Notes: a model not told the origin generated them from the letters alone. A stretch of 64,000 nt of DNA from Gnetum montanum (GCA_015680685.1 MNCI01004660.1:357785-421784); one strand, 5' to 3'; positions 46,023 through 59,022 are shown, counted from the stretch's first letter. Translations and numbers: made by a program.

Positions 46023-47746
46023 TGAAACACCCTAAAAAAAGAAGGGTCATCATGGCCTCACTAGGCTCTTGCATTCTGCACAACACTATGGAAGTTCATC
46101 AGAAGAATAACATTTTGAGTCTAGGTCGGCTAGTTTGGAAAATTTTCTACTTTAAGCATGGACAAGTCCTATACCATCCTTCTTGCCCATCAAAGTAATC
46201 TAAATAGCCAGCATCCTGCTCAGAAACGGTATACAGAATCGACGATAGCATCCTGGGTGCACAAAAAATAGTTCGGCAAGTTTTTTAAGTCATGAAGCCT
46301 GCTATGCTATGTAGCATAGCAAGCTTCAGAAAATAATGGTGGAACGAAGTGCTATGCTACGCTAAGCTACATGGCGCAACAAGTCATAGCAAACCTACGG
46401 AAGGGACATAAGGTAGTTCGAAAGGTGGAATCAGCAAAGTTCACAAAACTGGCATCATAGGAGAATGGGTTGCAAATCAGCAAAGCTATCATAATTAAGG
46501 CCAGTTCCTACTCTATTCTATGCTACGTAGCATAGCATAGTGTAGCAAGTATGTGACATATGTCAGGATGCGCAGCAAGATGCTACACCATGCCAAGCAA
46601 GCCACATCATGAAGCACAATGCGACATATGGATGGTTGTGCGACATCAATGCACTCCACCCAATTGGACCATTGGCACATGTCTCTAGAAGCTAACAGTG
46701 TAATTGCGGCGTATTAGGATCACAGTTATTGCATGGCAAGCTCGCATCGCAACTGTCTTGTAAGCCCAATGGTCACAGATGGCTCAAGTAATGCCAGTAA
46801 GGTAACACAAGTCTGCGGCACGTAGCATTCAAATAGCCCCTTTTGCTTACCTCTAGCCCTATAAATATCCTCGCAAATAGCATACAATACGTTTGAAAAT
46901 TTGTTGGCTAAAAATAAAAGATACTTGAGATTTGGCAAAAAAAGCTAGTAATTTGTAAAGTTGGAAATTTCAAGAGGAGTTCACGTCCTTCTAGAAGTAA
47001 ACATCATCTAAGTATTGGGAACTTTGGAGCTCTGAAATAAAGATCGCCCCCCCCCCCCCCCCCCCCCCTCATTAGCATTGTAATAATCAAACTCACTTGT
47101 TTAACACTGTAAACAGAGAATCTCTCCTAGCTTGTGTAAGGTCCCTATCTCCATTCTACCACCTTGGTAGAATATGCGAAGTCCACATCCAAGAGCATAG
47201 CTCTTTCTGCTTCCCGACATGCCTTGGTTACTCTCAGAACTTTTTCACTCCGTCATGCTATGCAATTGATTGTATCCACCCTGACCAAACGAATTTGTAG
47301 CTCTGGAGCAGTGCATGTTTTTAACCATATCTTACTTTATCTCTCATTTACTATCTAGCTTTCTTGCATTATTTTCTATCTTATTTACCTTTAAGCATCA
47401 TCTCGTATTACTATCGCATTTCTATTTTTTTTGTTCAACATCACTTCATATTACCATCACATCTCTACTTTATTCACCTTGAAGCATTATTTTGCATTAC
47501 TGTGGCATTTTTTAACAATTTCTCCCTCGCTTTATCTACCCGTAAGCATTATCTTGCAATTCTCATAATTTATGTTGCAAAAGGATATATTGATGTTGAT
47601 GTAAGTCCCTGTCTAATCAACCAGACCGTTCAGGGCACCCCGTGTGCGCACACACCCAGCACCACCCTCCCGCGGATACGGGGTTGGAACTATTACATCC
47701 GCCGACCCTCGTGTTCTTCCAGCTGCTAACGTTTTCGGTTGCTACA
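46023..47746 (+). repeat. Element C 3' LTR
   Basis: It pairs with 29079-30935 and lacks ~130 bp of it. TATA box at 46860-46867. Palindrome CTATGCTACGTAGCATAG (46514-46531). A C22 run (47047-47068) replaces the C10 of the 5' LTR. It ends GGTTGCTACA before the ATGTT target copy. Confidence 0.9.
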
Positions 47747-47751
47747 ATGTT

Positions 47752-48838
47752 ATGGGTTTTTAGCCCTATGTTTAAGCTTTCCAATGGCTATTTTTGTATT
47801 CAATTTTGGTCAACAATGATGAAGTTATAGCTATTTTGGTGAGTTCATACAATTATGTTTTTAATGCCATTTTTCAGAATTCCATGTAGATTCATGAATC
47901 TTTTTTAAGCAAATGGTAGGGGTTTTGGCCAATTCTTGGTTATATTTGAGTGTTTCTTAGCTTCATCTTTCCAATAGAGGTAAAGCCACCCTATTTGGAT
48001 TAGAAAAACCATTTTAATGAATTTTTCATTAACCTTGTGTCAAAAAGGGATTTGTGCCGTTTTTAGATTTTCATTCAAATTAATGATTTTTTTGAATAAA
48101 TAGTAATGGTTTTAAATTTTTTATTAAGCATGGGTATGTAGGGATTGATTCAAGGTTTCAAAAGTGGTAGAATCACTCTTTTTGGAGCTCAAACAAATTT
48201 TTTGTGAATTTTTTACCAACCTTGCATGAAAGGGGATTAATGTAGATGGCTACAATTTTGCTAATTTTGGTTATATTTTATGCAAACGAAATGGTTATGT
48301 GTTCCTAGTTATAATGGTCATGGATTGGTTTAAGGATTTTTTCTGTGGTGGAATTACTAAAATTGAAGCTTTAATGAATTTTTAATAAATTTTTCCTTAT
48401 GGCTATGTCAAGAAGGCTAAATTTTGGTTGTAGCATTTTACCCCTTTAGAGATGGATGTGATTGACATACTTAGAGATTACTCTTATTAGATTCCATGCC
48501 CTTGGGGATGTTATGAAATTTTTGTGATGTTCTAAATTTGGTTTTAATGGATATAAGTATTTTTTTCTATTTTTGATAATGTTTATGCTAGTGGCTACTT
48601 TCTAGATTTTAAATTTGGCTATGTGTCACTTCAGATGTCATCTAGGCTATAATGTTTTGGCTATGATGCATGAGACTACAAAAGGTTGTAATTATGTTGT
48701 TATTAATTTCTTAAAACAACTTGGAAAATATACCTAAGAGTATTTTACAAGGGCTAATTTCAGCCCCGACTAGGATGTTTTTACAAACTTGTTAAGAAAT
48801 GTCAATCGGTCATAATGTTTTCTATTTTTCCATGTAGG
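47752..48838 (+). other. Element D DNA between element C and the antisense gene
   Basis: T-rich, with no recognised exon; it may be intron or upstream DNA of D's antisense gene. Phrases such as GGTGAG and TTTTTGGTTATA are unremarkable. The right end is an acceptor-like TTCCATGTAG (48829-48838). Confidence 0.4.
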
Positions 48839-51800
48839 GTCTTTCTGAAGCCCATACTCATCATCGTTGAGTTAGTAGGAATCCTATGCTACATTGGCCA
48901 CCCTAAGGCCAATACTCCCTTACTTGATATCACCTTAGACATGGTCTCACTATGGTTTCAGCCAGGGGCAAGGGAATTTCTTGCTTACATCCTTAAGAGC
49001 TTCAATGTTATACTGTGGTCACATTTATTTGTAGATGTGGTTGAGGTCATAGTAAAGATACTAATGCCTCAGGAATTTGTCCTAATTTCTAGGTTTTTTA
49101 ATGACAATCCACATCCTAGGCCAATAGGAGGAGCAAAAAATGCAATTAGCCCACATTACCTTACAAACATCTAGACTATGTCAGAGTATAGTCAATATAA
49201 TGTTGGCAATACTCTAATGGTGGCACATAGAGGCCACACATTGTTCCAAAATCCATCTAGCTCCATATACCATCTATAGGGGTAAGCATGGTAGTTATTG
49301 TGTTTTTTTATGTTTTTTTAGCTTTATTAGCAAAACTACCTTTCCTAACTTCATTGGTTTTGTGACTTCTTGCAAAGTTTAGGATCAATGATCAAGGCTT
49401 GATTACTAATGATCAAACCTTGGTTGTGGCTGAGACTGACTTAGATGAATTCAACAAGGGCTTCCAAAGAAAATAAGGGGAAAATTTGATGAATACACTA
49501 GTAGAATCAACCTTTTCTACAAGAAGTATGTGGATGAGAAGATGATACAAAACTAGTGGATGAGCTCCAATAGCTCCTTGAATCAAACTCTGGTAGCTAG
49601 TACCTCTACTCAAGTCACACTACAGAAGAAGTATAACTTCTAATGTTTTATGGATATTAAATTTCTAAGTCTTCTATCATTTTAACTAGTTATTCAACAT
49701 TCCTATGTCGATGCTAAATGCTTGGTTATTACCTTACAAGACCCTCTGCCTCTACTAATGTTACATTACCACTTGTAGGAAGACATGAGAATACCCTCAT
49801 CTTGAAGTTTAGTGAGGTGATACCAACATAGGAGTGGCTAAGGAAATAGGCACCTAGGTACATTCAAGCAAACATTGAGTGTATAGTATTGCTTGATTCT
49901 TTTTAGTACCTATCCCTTTCATCCCCACTATGGAGATGCTTCACATCATTGATTCCTTTAAAAGAAAGATCGATCACTCTAGCACCACCATTTGAGACAT
50001 GGTAATTATCATGGCCATTGATGAGGGCATCTTTAGCAACTTTTTTTATGTTCACATGAATGAGTCAAAGGTTTCCACCAAAAGAGTGAAGGAAGCAAGC
50101 CATCATGAGGAAGTTTTAGAGTGGCTTGTTGCTAGCATGGGCCACTCTAGAATTTCCATGGACAGCTTCATGAACCTTGATGCAAAGGCTTCATATCCTT
50201 TGTTCAAGTCTTGTGTGTTTCATAAATTATTATCACAAAATAAGATAATATACATCATGTAGGGGTGGGTCTTTAAGAAGGTTCTGATAGGTGGCATTAG
50301 GTTCTACTGGGTATCTACCTTGGTTTCAAGATGAGATTCTCAGATGCCGTGAAGACACCTTTACCATAATCCACATGCATTTTGCATTCTTTGTAGGTTA
50401 CTTGAAGAGGTTCATGGAGTTCTTGGTGGTGTGGAGAAATGGATGATGGGTTGCCCAAGACACAGACCAACTTTCTAGACCTTGGATAAAGCACATTGAT
50501 CCAATGATGTAAGCACAAAACCCACCAAAGGGGATGGATGATTCGCTATCCATTACCACTAAGGATATTGATGCTATATAATGTGAATCCCCTAATAGCT
50601 TGTAGAAGGATCCCCTCATGATCCTAGCATGTGTCCTAGAGGCCAAACAACAATGTAGAGAAGTCGAAGAAAAATCTAGGGCCAAGCCCAAGAGGCCCAT
50701 AGAGGAACCACCACTAGCATCAGACCAACCTACCTTGAAGAAGCTTAAGTCATCACAACAGGTGGTCATCGGTAAGCTTTATTTATGTTTTGGTTATCAT
50801 ATGTTTTAAGACTTATGATTAGAATATGATTTCTAGTGATAATTGCTTTTCTATGTTCTTTGGTTATACGAAAGCATCAATTCATGGTAGCCAAAGCTAT
50901 CATGGAGGAGGAGGCATAGAGACATGCATCTGTTGTAGACAAGGAACAAAGGCATGCAGAGGAGGCACTCCTACAATAGCACAAGGCTCAAGGGTTCACC
51001 ATCCTTGATCTAGACATCTTGTTTAGTAAGATAGGACTAGATACATTCGCCATTATCATCCTAGAGGAAGAAGAGTAGCTAGGTATGCACATGTCTAAAT
51101 GCTTCTTATTTTATCTTATTATTTTAAGTTTGGTTTTCATTCTAATCATTTGATGATTTTTATGCTTATAGTGATTCTTAGGCCATCAATTTAGGCTTCT
51201 ATCTCTAAGTTTCATGTAAAACCATGGGTAGAGGTCCCAAAAAAGGTGGAATTCATGCATGGAATGGCTAAGGACATCATCAACTGGTTGCACCAAGTTG
51301 CACCCAAGATATGTAAGAACTTTTTTCCTATGCCTTAGTTATTCTACTATGTCATAGGTTTTATGTTATGGCTATCTTAGGTTGTATAATATGTTTATGA
51401 TTATAATTTATGTTTAAGCAATGCCTTCTATGGAGTGGGATCCTAGTCGAGAGATAGAGATTGACTCCTTTCTAGAGCTTTCCTCTAATATATCTAGTGT
51501 ACCACTGAAGTTGTATGAGATGACTAATGATCTAGCAATGTCATGTGCCAAAACTTCATGGAAGCTAGAGAGGTCCAATGAATTCCTATGGAAGTAGGTT
51601 ATGGCCTTGATGGAGAAAACTCAACGACAAGAGGAGATGATTAGAGAACTCTAAGACCGTAAGGGCTTTGTGAAAGCCCAAGTGGCTAACATAGGGGAAT
51701 TTTGAACCAAAGAGATCATGTGTGCTCACTACTAGCATGCCATTCTAGACAAGGTGGCACTCTCACATGAGACGGAAAAATAGTAGATGCAAATGGACCT

Positions 51801-52407
51801 AATCTCTCATAAGGTTGAGAATTGAAAAGATCATTGTGCTTGGGTCTTAGAGTGAGGTAAGAAACAAAAGGACCACAAGTGGTAGTATAAGGCTAATCAT
51901 GAGGCCTACTTGAAGTGTCAAAGAGGATTTAGTTAAATGGAACAAGAGAGAGCTATTCATTCAAGGGATCTAGGTGAAGAGTACCTATGACCTTTTTAAG
52001 AGTACTCTCATAGTGGAGAAATCCCATGCTCCTTAGATTACCACTATTGTAGGTGAGACCTATACAGCTACTATTACTTGGGAGCCATCTACTTGGATAG
52101 CAGTAGACAAGACTAGCATCATCACTGACATTAATCTTGGGGATATTGATTTGGTCAATATGTTGAAAGACTAGATCCTTCATCATTTGGAGGATGGTCT
52201 TCCACATCTACCCATGAAATTCATGGAGCTACATCCCCCAAAGGTTTGATGCATTTTATGTTTTAGTTTTATTTTATGTTATGGTTTTTTCAGTTGTTCA
52301 TTACTGATTGGCTATGTATTGTTGTATTTCAAGCATTAGGGGACATCAATAGCCCTAGCAGTGAGGGTGCAAATGACCCACTACTTCCTCCTCTTGATGT
52401 CTCTTAA
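48839..52407 (+). pseudogene. Antisense, intron-containing gene of element D with FCP1/NIF-like domain
   Basis: + strand gene opposite to D. Exons by homology and GT-AG sites: 48839-49281 (ILIIVELVGILCYIG; FQPGAREFLAYILKSFNVILW: FCP1/NIF-like fold, nucleophile Asp lost); 49378-~49600 (FRINDQG, aligned to FYLNDGG of C); 49779-50771 (RISMDSFMNLDAKASYPLF; HFAFFVGYLKRFMEFLVVW); 50875-51082 (HAEEALLQ, charged); 51172-51312 (KKVEFMHGMAKDIINWLHQ); 51419-52243 (MEWDPSREIEID; MQMDLISHKVEN); 52334-52407 (short acidic tail, TAA). Introns are 84-110 bp apart from the poorly defined second. Donors GGTAAG or GTATGC, acceptors TATAG, TTAAG, TCAAG. It has many stops. Paralogous to 36040-39735 and 14287-15589. 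Confidence 0.7.
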
Positions 52408-52719
52408 CATCCTCCATCTACATCTTGTTGCCTATTTGTTTCTACTTTTATGTTGATGGCTATTGTTAGCCAAGACTATATCATAGATGGTTGTTATTAT
52501 TTTCTGGGCATTTTTCCACACAATGTGTCCATGGCTATGTATGTTATAGACACTTTAAATTTAAATTTTTGGTTTCATTTTTGGCTATATATGTTGTTCT
52601 AGTAAGCATTTTAAATGTTAGAAATGTTGTGAATGACTATGTTGAAATTTTTGGTTATAAAATTAAATATCTAATCGATGTGATAACAAGCTAAACAAAA
52701 ATATAATAAAAAAGACATT

Positions 52720-52870
52720 TGCCAGGTTTAGGCCACGGTGGGTGCAGGTTGCATTATTTTGCTAGTTAAGGTCATGGTGGGCCATGTTATGTGATTGTTT
52801 TTTCTAGGTTAAGGCCATGGAAGGCCATGTTGCCAATTTAAAATCTTAGAAAACTAAGGTTGAAGGGAAA
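52720..52870 (-). repeat. Module-edge repeats between antisense gene and protease of element D
   Basis: Units AGGTTTAGGCCACGGTGG, TGCTAGTTAAGGTCATGGTG, AGGTTAAGGCCATGGAAGG and CCAATTTAAAATCTTAG, same family as 6240-6560. Confidence 0.75.
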
Positions 52871-53105
52871 CTTATATTTTTTGGTGATTTTATGTTTTTA
52901 AGTTTTTATGGTTTTTTAGTTTATATCACACTAAACAAAGAAAATAGAGAAATAAATAAGGCCATAATAAATGGAAATGCAAATAAAATAAACTCCTAGG
53001 CTATATGCATAAATAGTAAAATAAAATGTAAGAAAAAAAAAGGCAATAATTGGTCATCAAAGAGAAAATTTAGGCTAAATGGTTATGGTACAATTGGCTA
53101 TAAAG
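52871..53105. other. A-rich spacer in element D
   Basis: No recognisable feature between the edge repeats and the end of the protease module. Confidence 0.4.
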
Positions 53106-53109
53106 GTCA

Positions 53110-53800
53110 TAAGGGCATGACATGGAAGGAGTAGGAGTGCATGTTACTTGTGTAAATGTTTCCTAATATTTGAAAGGTTAGAAAACCTATAAGTCCTATT
53201 TTGCACTAGTTTTCACTCACCATCCCCTTCATTGATGATGTTGAAAGGGAGTTCATCCCATGACACATCTTTTTGCCCATCGTTGTTGTTCTTGGGTTTC
53301 TACTCTTTCTTGGTTTAGTGGACTTCATAGCTAGGATTTTCCTCCTAAATTTCCACCTCAAAACCTTGCCCTATGTTTACATTATTAACAACTGGGGAAA
53401 CCATGCTATCACCATGAATGATGATTTCACCTCCCTCATAATGAAACTGAATCTCTTGGTGGATGGGTGATGACACGACTCATAACTAAGCCAACCAAGG
53501 TCTTTCCAAGATAAGGTTGAACCCTAGTGTCTCCTCCACTACCAAGAAATTGATTGCTATGGGGAATTACTCCCTTACCATAAAGTTTAAGGAGATATAT
53601 CCCTTGATAGTAACCCTTTATCCATTGAAGGATTTGAGAGCTATGGTTGTTGTGGGTTTTATTTGCTCTGTTTTGCCTAGGCATTCAATGATGTTGCATG
53701 GGATGACATTTTTTGCAGCCCCATCATTAACATGCACTTGATTCACTTTAAAATTTCCTACATGTATTGTTATGAATAGAGGAGCCCTAGTTACCTCACC
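53110..53800 (-). pseudogene. pol: Element D aspartic protease
   Basis: The minus strand encodes VHVNDGAAKNVIP (active-site region, first Asp to Asn), then LGKTEQIKPTTTIALKSF and FNLILERPWLA. It ends near 53140 with NIRKHLHK, aligned to A's RVRKYLHDE, followed by GTAACA, the candidate donor of the sense intron. Multiple stops. Confidence 0.75.
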
Positions 53801-54440
53801 ATTTTGGGTTTAACCTTTATTTTTCTATTGCAAAACTAGGGGTGTTGATTTCTCCTCCCTTGATTAGGGAGGAACCATTACTGCATGGATGAATTCCTTG
53901 TTAGCAAGGATATCATCACTAAAGAGGATGAAAGTTAACATTTTGAGTAGCATTTCACAATGTGTGGTGGAAGTCATGATCAGGTCATGTAAGCTCAAAG
54001 CTATATTCTTTTGCTTAAGAGATTGTTTGACCTAATGCATCATAATGAGGAATTTTTTATCATTATCCATGAGCTTATCGCCTTGGTTGTGCTTCACTTC
54101 CTTCATGCATTCCAAAACATGAAATTTGGCCTTTTGTGTTTTCTGTTGGGGCTTCTTCTCTTTATTCTAGCTATGGGTCTTAAGGTCTTCATATAGCTTG
54201 TTAGTTGAAGTTGATTAAGAAGAGGACATCATGGGTATAATTGAGAAGGGAGTGGACTTTGGTGGATTCACTTCCTTCCATGCCTCTATCTACTTGTCAC
54301 CCTTATTACTAGGCTTTTTCTTATGCTTCTTCCTTTGCTTCATTGAAGTCTTTTGATTGTTAATCATTGGTTGTGAGGAAGAGCTAATAGCATTGGCCAC
54401 TACAGGAGGTCATTATATGGTTGTGTCAATTATTTAGGCT
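53801..54440 (-). pseudogene. gag: Element D gag-protease linker (left of solo LTR)
   Basis: Minus-strand polyprotein linker, highly degraded, with Lys-rich and Thr/Pro-rich text and no legible domain. It is continuous with 56052 onward on the other side of the solo LTR. Confidence 0.45.
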
Positions 54441-54445
54441 ACAGC

Positions 54446-56046
54446 TGAAACACCGTGAAAATTGTGAATCGGCCTTAGGTGAAGATTCACAATTCAGGCA
54501 AAAGTTCGTGACAGAATTCCAGAAGGTAGAACAAGGCAAAGCAAGGAAAAATAGTGCTCGGCATCAAGTCTCCAACTTCCTTACAAATCGAAATTTTTAC
54601 TATGTTTTCTATCTTTACGCTACATTACGCAACATAGCGTAATGACACTTAGTGTAATTATTCTTAACATAGTCTGACATCAGAAGGTGACTTACTTCAA
54701 TATATTTGGTGAAGTTTAAGGCCTGAGCAGCGTAATATGTGAGTTCTTTCATATCCTGCTAAGTCTTTTGTCCAAGGTCAGATTTACGCTCTATTACACA
54801 AGGTAGCATAATGAGCTTCAAAAGGGTCAAAGGGGAAGTCCAAAGGAAGCGCGACAGATCGACTACTTTCTTTTTACAGATTGATCACCTTACGCTACGT
54901 AGCGTACGTCAGTGTAATTTATCATCGAGTCGATTATTTTTTTTATGCTTCACTACACTTTGCTGCGTAAATGAGCGTAAAACAGCTTGACTCACTATTT
55001 CCATACTTTGTTACACTCTGCCATGTGGTGCAGCGTAAACAAGTGTAATACAGCGGAAAGCTGGCTAAAGCAGTTACGCATTTTCTATCCATACGTGCAA
55101 TACGCTGATAAGCGTATTTGTGCATAATCATGAAGCAGCTTCAGCAAAGTTTTGACAGCGTACGTTGCAATGTGACGTGACATAGCCAATTTGTCAAGTC
55201 AACGGTATTCGAAAAATTCGAGACACGTGTCATCAAGGCCATGCCTTTTCTGCATATTATAAATACCTCAGTTGGCAAAGAAAAGAGGGGACTTTCAGAG
55301 GGACTTCTGGACATTTTTGGAGAGAGGAGCAGCGGCTGGCATCTTCAACTTTTGGCAGTTATCATCCTTGAGCAGAAACAAGAGACATTTTCAAGCATTT
55401 AGCAGCAGGAGCGATCATACCCTTTGGTGAAAATATGGTTCTCCCATCAGTGATCCTTAGCAGTTTGAGCAGAGACTATCCAAAGCGAAGAAGATAGATC
55501 AGAGATCGTGGGATCATCTAGTGCGGTTGGCAAGATCTATTGATCAGACACAGTTGGTTGATAGACATCCGAGCTTGACCTTCCTTGCACTCTGTCTTTG
55601 GCTTATAAGGTAGACCGAGCTCCATTCTGCACTCCTTGTTAAATATTTTTCTTATTATTTTGTGTGTGTTTCGCACAAGATAATCGGAGTCTTCCCATTA
55701 TAATTTTGTATACAAGATACTCGTTCTTTCAGGTCAAAGTACAGATCTTGAAATCATGCATTTCTCTTAAATCCGATTCCCTTTGTCGCGTTAACTTTGT
55801 CATTATTACAATTTATCTACGTCATTTTCCTCTCCTTTCGAGATCTATTGAATCAAATCGTTCCACGAAACACCTATAATCTTCGTCGATTTACTGATTT
55901 AGTAAGTCCCTGTCTAATCGACAAGACCATTCAGGGCACTGCGGATTCGTTTTCTCCACCACAGCCCTCGCACGGATCTGTGGTTAAAACTGTGTACATG
56001 GATTTTGTTTGGTATTTTCCAGCTACCAACATTTTCTGTTGTTACA
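54446..56046 (+). mobile_element. Solo LTR with perfect target-site duplication
   Basis: It starts TGAAACACCGTGAAAATT and ends TGTTGTTACA. ACAGC occurs directly before (54441-54445) and after (56047-56051). No element body is attached, so it likely arose by LTR-LTR recombination. It is related to C's LTR: GTCCCTGTCTAATCGAC (55904-55920) and the TTCCAGCTACCAACATTTTC end. TATA box at 55258-55265 and a G-box-like ACACGTGT at 55223-55230. Palindrome TTACGCTACGTAGCGTA near 54890-54906. The perfect duplication suggests it is among the younger insertions. Confidence 0.9.
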
Positions 56047-56051
56047 ACAGC

Positions 56052-56640
56052 TAGTGGGGTTTTATTAGGCTAGGGTACCTAGATGAAAAAAGGTTTCCTT
56101 AGAGGTGCTTATGATGGTACTCTCTCAAAAAAAGGGGATCTTAAGCTAGTGAAAGTTGAAGAAGCCCTTTCATTGCAAGGGGCTACTTGAATCACGAATG
56201 ATTCCCTCGCTAGTCTCTGATTATCATTAATGTTAAATGCTGAGATAATAGAAGGGTTGTTATTAGCATTCAACAGGTCCTTGTACACTTGGATCGACTG
56301 ATTTTATGGTTGAACTGAGTTGGAAGCATCTAAGACTAGCTCTCCCCTATCTATCATTTTTTGCAAATCATCCTTTAGCTTAAGGTAGAATTTTTTGTCA
56401 TGACTAGGCAGTTGGTGATAGTGGAAAAAGTAGTCTAATTTAAAGTACTTAGGCAATTTGGAGTCATCCTTGGTTGATCAAGTAGGATCCTTGGCTATTT
56501 CATAACTACTCATGATTCTTTTGAGTGGCTTTGATCATCTATTTGTATTGCATGTGCCCACTCTTCAATAGTTGATCTAGAAACTTTGATGGTTTCAAAG
56601 ATAAGGTAGTGTATTTGCTTTGGTTATTTCACTCAAAATT
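56052..56640 (-). pseudogene. gag: Element D gag knuckle region (right of solo LTR)
   Basis: The minus strand encodes LDYFFHYHQLPSHDKKFYLK (near 56440-56380), a degraded form of the Cys/His knuckle in A (FCNYHQSHGHDTNYYLAL), followed by LKDDLQKMI. The Cys and Gly are lost. Confidence 0.6.
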
Positions 56641-58390
56641 TGGCCTAGTTGTAGTTAATATAGTGGCCATAGAGGTTGATGGCTTGTTATCATGATTATT
56701 AGTGGGGACCTTGGGTGGGTTGTTCCTTAGCCACTGGTTAGTGATTTTTTCCTCTTTGGTCACTATTACTATGGACATGTTGTTCTATTTTTTCTTTTTC
56801 TTATCTTTTCATGTATGTTTGTTTCTATATGGTATGTAGGCCTAGTTGTGAGTAGCCTTTGCAACATGCTCTATGTTCTTAGTTTGAGAGAATGCTTGGC
56901 TAAGGAATTGTGGATCAAGGTAGTAAATTTTTAACTTGATAAAGTTATTAATCATCCTCTTGAATATGGCCAAAAGATGGGTCTTAGCTATGAACTCTAG
57001 TATTTCATTTAGAAGTTCATTCCACCATTGGATGAAATTTTGCATGGGCTCAAGTGGTCCTTGTTTGACCTTCATGACTTTGTCAAGCATGGTGTCAAGC
57101 TTCAAGTTATACTTGAAGTGGTTAAAAAATTAAGCTATTAAGTTCTCAAGAGAGGATATAGACCCTCTAGGTAATGCATGGTACTAATCAAATGCCTTCT
57201 TAGTCAAGAACATAGGAAAAATCCTCATGATAGTATGAGGCCATGGCTACAATAGCAAACACTCAAACCTAAAGGTCATAAGATGAGCATTGGGGTTAAC
57301 GTCTTCATTGTATTTGCTAAATTAGGAAATAGGGACACCAAGAGAAAGTGACAAGGGTGGGACCACAAGACTAATGGGATCATCCTAGTAGAAGTCCATA
57401 ATCTTGGCACTTTGGGAAGTAAAAGATTTGAGCCTCTTTAACACCTCTATCAAGTCTTGGATCATCTAAAAGGTTTAATCCAAGCCCTGTGATGGCCTTG
57501 TTGGCTATGAGGCTTATAAATATGGTTGTGGCATTTGTTGTGAGGCTTGTGGCCTTGTTATTGATTTCAATGCAAAAGGAAAAGGTTGGGTTATGGTCAT
57601 AGCTTGTGGCCAAAATAGGAAAAGGATGTTTTTGCTGGTATTTGAGGCACAAATGGAATAAAGAAGGTGTATGACCCTTGAGTTGTTTAGAGTCCCACTG
57701 CACGGGTAGTTAGTGGGTTTGTGATGGAAAAAACCACAACAGATGGCTGCATAGATTGGGGCTATGTGGCAAATGGCATTGATGGGTTATAGGTTATTGG
57801 TTTTAGCATTGATATAGTTTGATGTGTGACTATGACTGGTGTGTGATTAGCAGTGGTAGGATATGAGGGAGCGGAACATGGTGGCACCATGCCCATGAAG
57901 AAAAAAAAATGCATTGGAGGAAGGGGTTGTGAACTTGGAGGATGTTTGTTGGAAAAATCTTCCCAGAATGTTTTTAGGCTCAAATTCCACCCTAAATTCA
58001 TCCTCCTATTCTTTCTTTCTTTTTCTAAGCTATGATTATCATCCTATTTCTCCATATCAATCAAATGGCTAGGATACCTACATGGATATCATTGAGAGGT
58101 GTTTGGTACTAGGGAAAGGGGATGTAGTCTTTGTCATTGCAATGGATGAGTTTAAACTCCTTTTTGACTTCTTCTTCCAAATGTGGAATTAGTATGCCAG
58201 CCTACATTTTGGCGCAAATGTAGTTATATTGATCTTACTGATGGCTGCAAAGTCAAGACCTTTCCCCCTAATCCTCAAAGACTACCTACATTCAATGATA
58301 GTAAGGTCTTTGGGATCATAGACCCTCATGGCTTATTGGTTAGGACCTTTGCCAATGAAGGTGAAAGGTAATTTGGTGGACTGCTAGAAA
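56641..58390 (-). pseudogene. gag: Element D gag
   Basis: The minus strand encodes an N-terminal EFKLIHCNDKDYIPF (near 58150), a Pro-rich linker (58001-57762), then LEPMQNFIQWWNELLNEIL, THLLAIFKRM, KLKIYYLDPQFLSQAF (57105-56842), aligned to C gag (LEPVQKFIQCWN...). The start near 58390 is set by alignment to C's first codons, not by a clear ATG. Many stops. Confidence 0.8.
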
Positions 58391-59022
58391 GACATGATTA
58401 TAGTGCTACAAATGGCTTAAAATAGGATATAAAAGGAAAAATATGGATAAATCCCAACAAATGGAATTCAAAAATGATCAGAGGAAAAAAAATAGCTAAA
58501 AATGAAGCACTTTCTATAATTACCCCTTTACCAAAAATAGAAAGTTGAGAAAGTTGGTAACAAGCCTCACCCACATTGGCTCCTTGACTACTCCTATGCT
58601 AGGTATGATAGGGGGGGAAAGAAAGGGGTTAAGATGGGGGGAATCTCACACCTTTCTAATCCAAAATTGATGAGGGAAGGAAAGGTTAGAAAACAAAGTG
58701 AAAAGTTAGTTTTTTTCCACTAGAACTTGATTTTAGCAAGCTATCAATTTTGTTAGCTAGGAAAGATGAGGGGAAGCTAACTTTTGAAAGTGTGATGATT
58801 TCTGGAAGGGTTGCATCACCAACTTTGGAAACTAGAAAAAATTGACAAAAAAAAAAGAAATAAAGGTGAAGGGTTTCATAGGGGGGAAGGGGTAGCATTA
58901 TTTTCTCAGAGTTTTGGTTTCAAAAAATTAGAAGAAGGCTTTCCACTTGCAACATTGGCAACGTGGTAGACAAATCTAGCCATAGAAATCAAGTGGAGGC
59001 CCTCCTTCTAGCACTAGAAAAC
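58391..59022 (-). other. Element D leader with primer-site-like motif
   Basis: On the minus strand TAGTGCTAGAAGGAGGGCC (58998-59016) follows the LTR by a few bases, matching A and C. The remainder is A/G-rich without a gene or the leader repeats of C. Confidence 0.6.

Larger units (their letters stand above)
29079..47746 (+). mobile_element. Element C: youngest full-length Tat-like retrotransposon, nested in D
   Basis: LTRs at 29079-30935 and 46023-47746 bound it, flanked by ATTTT (29074-29078) and ATGTT (47747-47751), a duplication with one mismatch. The order on + is LTR, primer-site motif, leader with tandem repeats, gag, knuckle, protease, edge repeats, antisense gene (-), edge repeats, RT, two RNases H, integrase, array, 3' region, PPT, LTR. 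It is 18.7 kb. It is the best preserved of the three: the RT core with YVDD and both RNases H are legible. Frameshifts and roughly 20 stops make it non-coding as it stands. Confidence 0.9.

Noticed and set aside
53436-53684. 82-codon minus frame over the element D protease
   Set aside because: The protease motifs are in another minus-strand frame; this one is a shadow.
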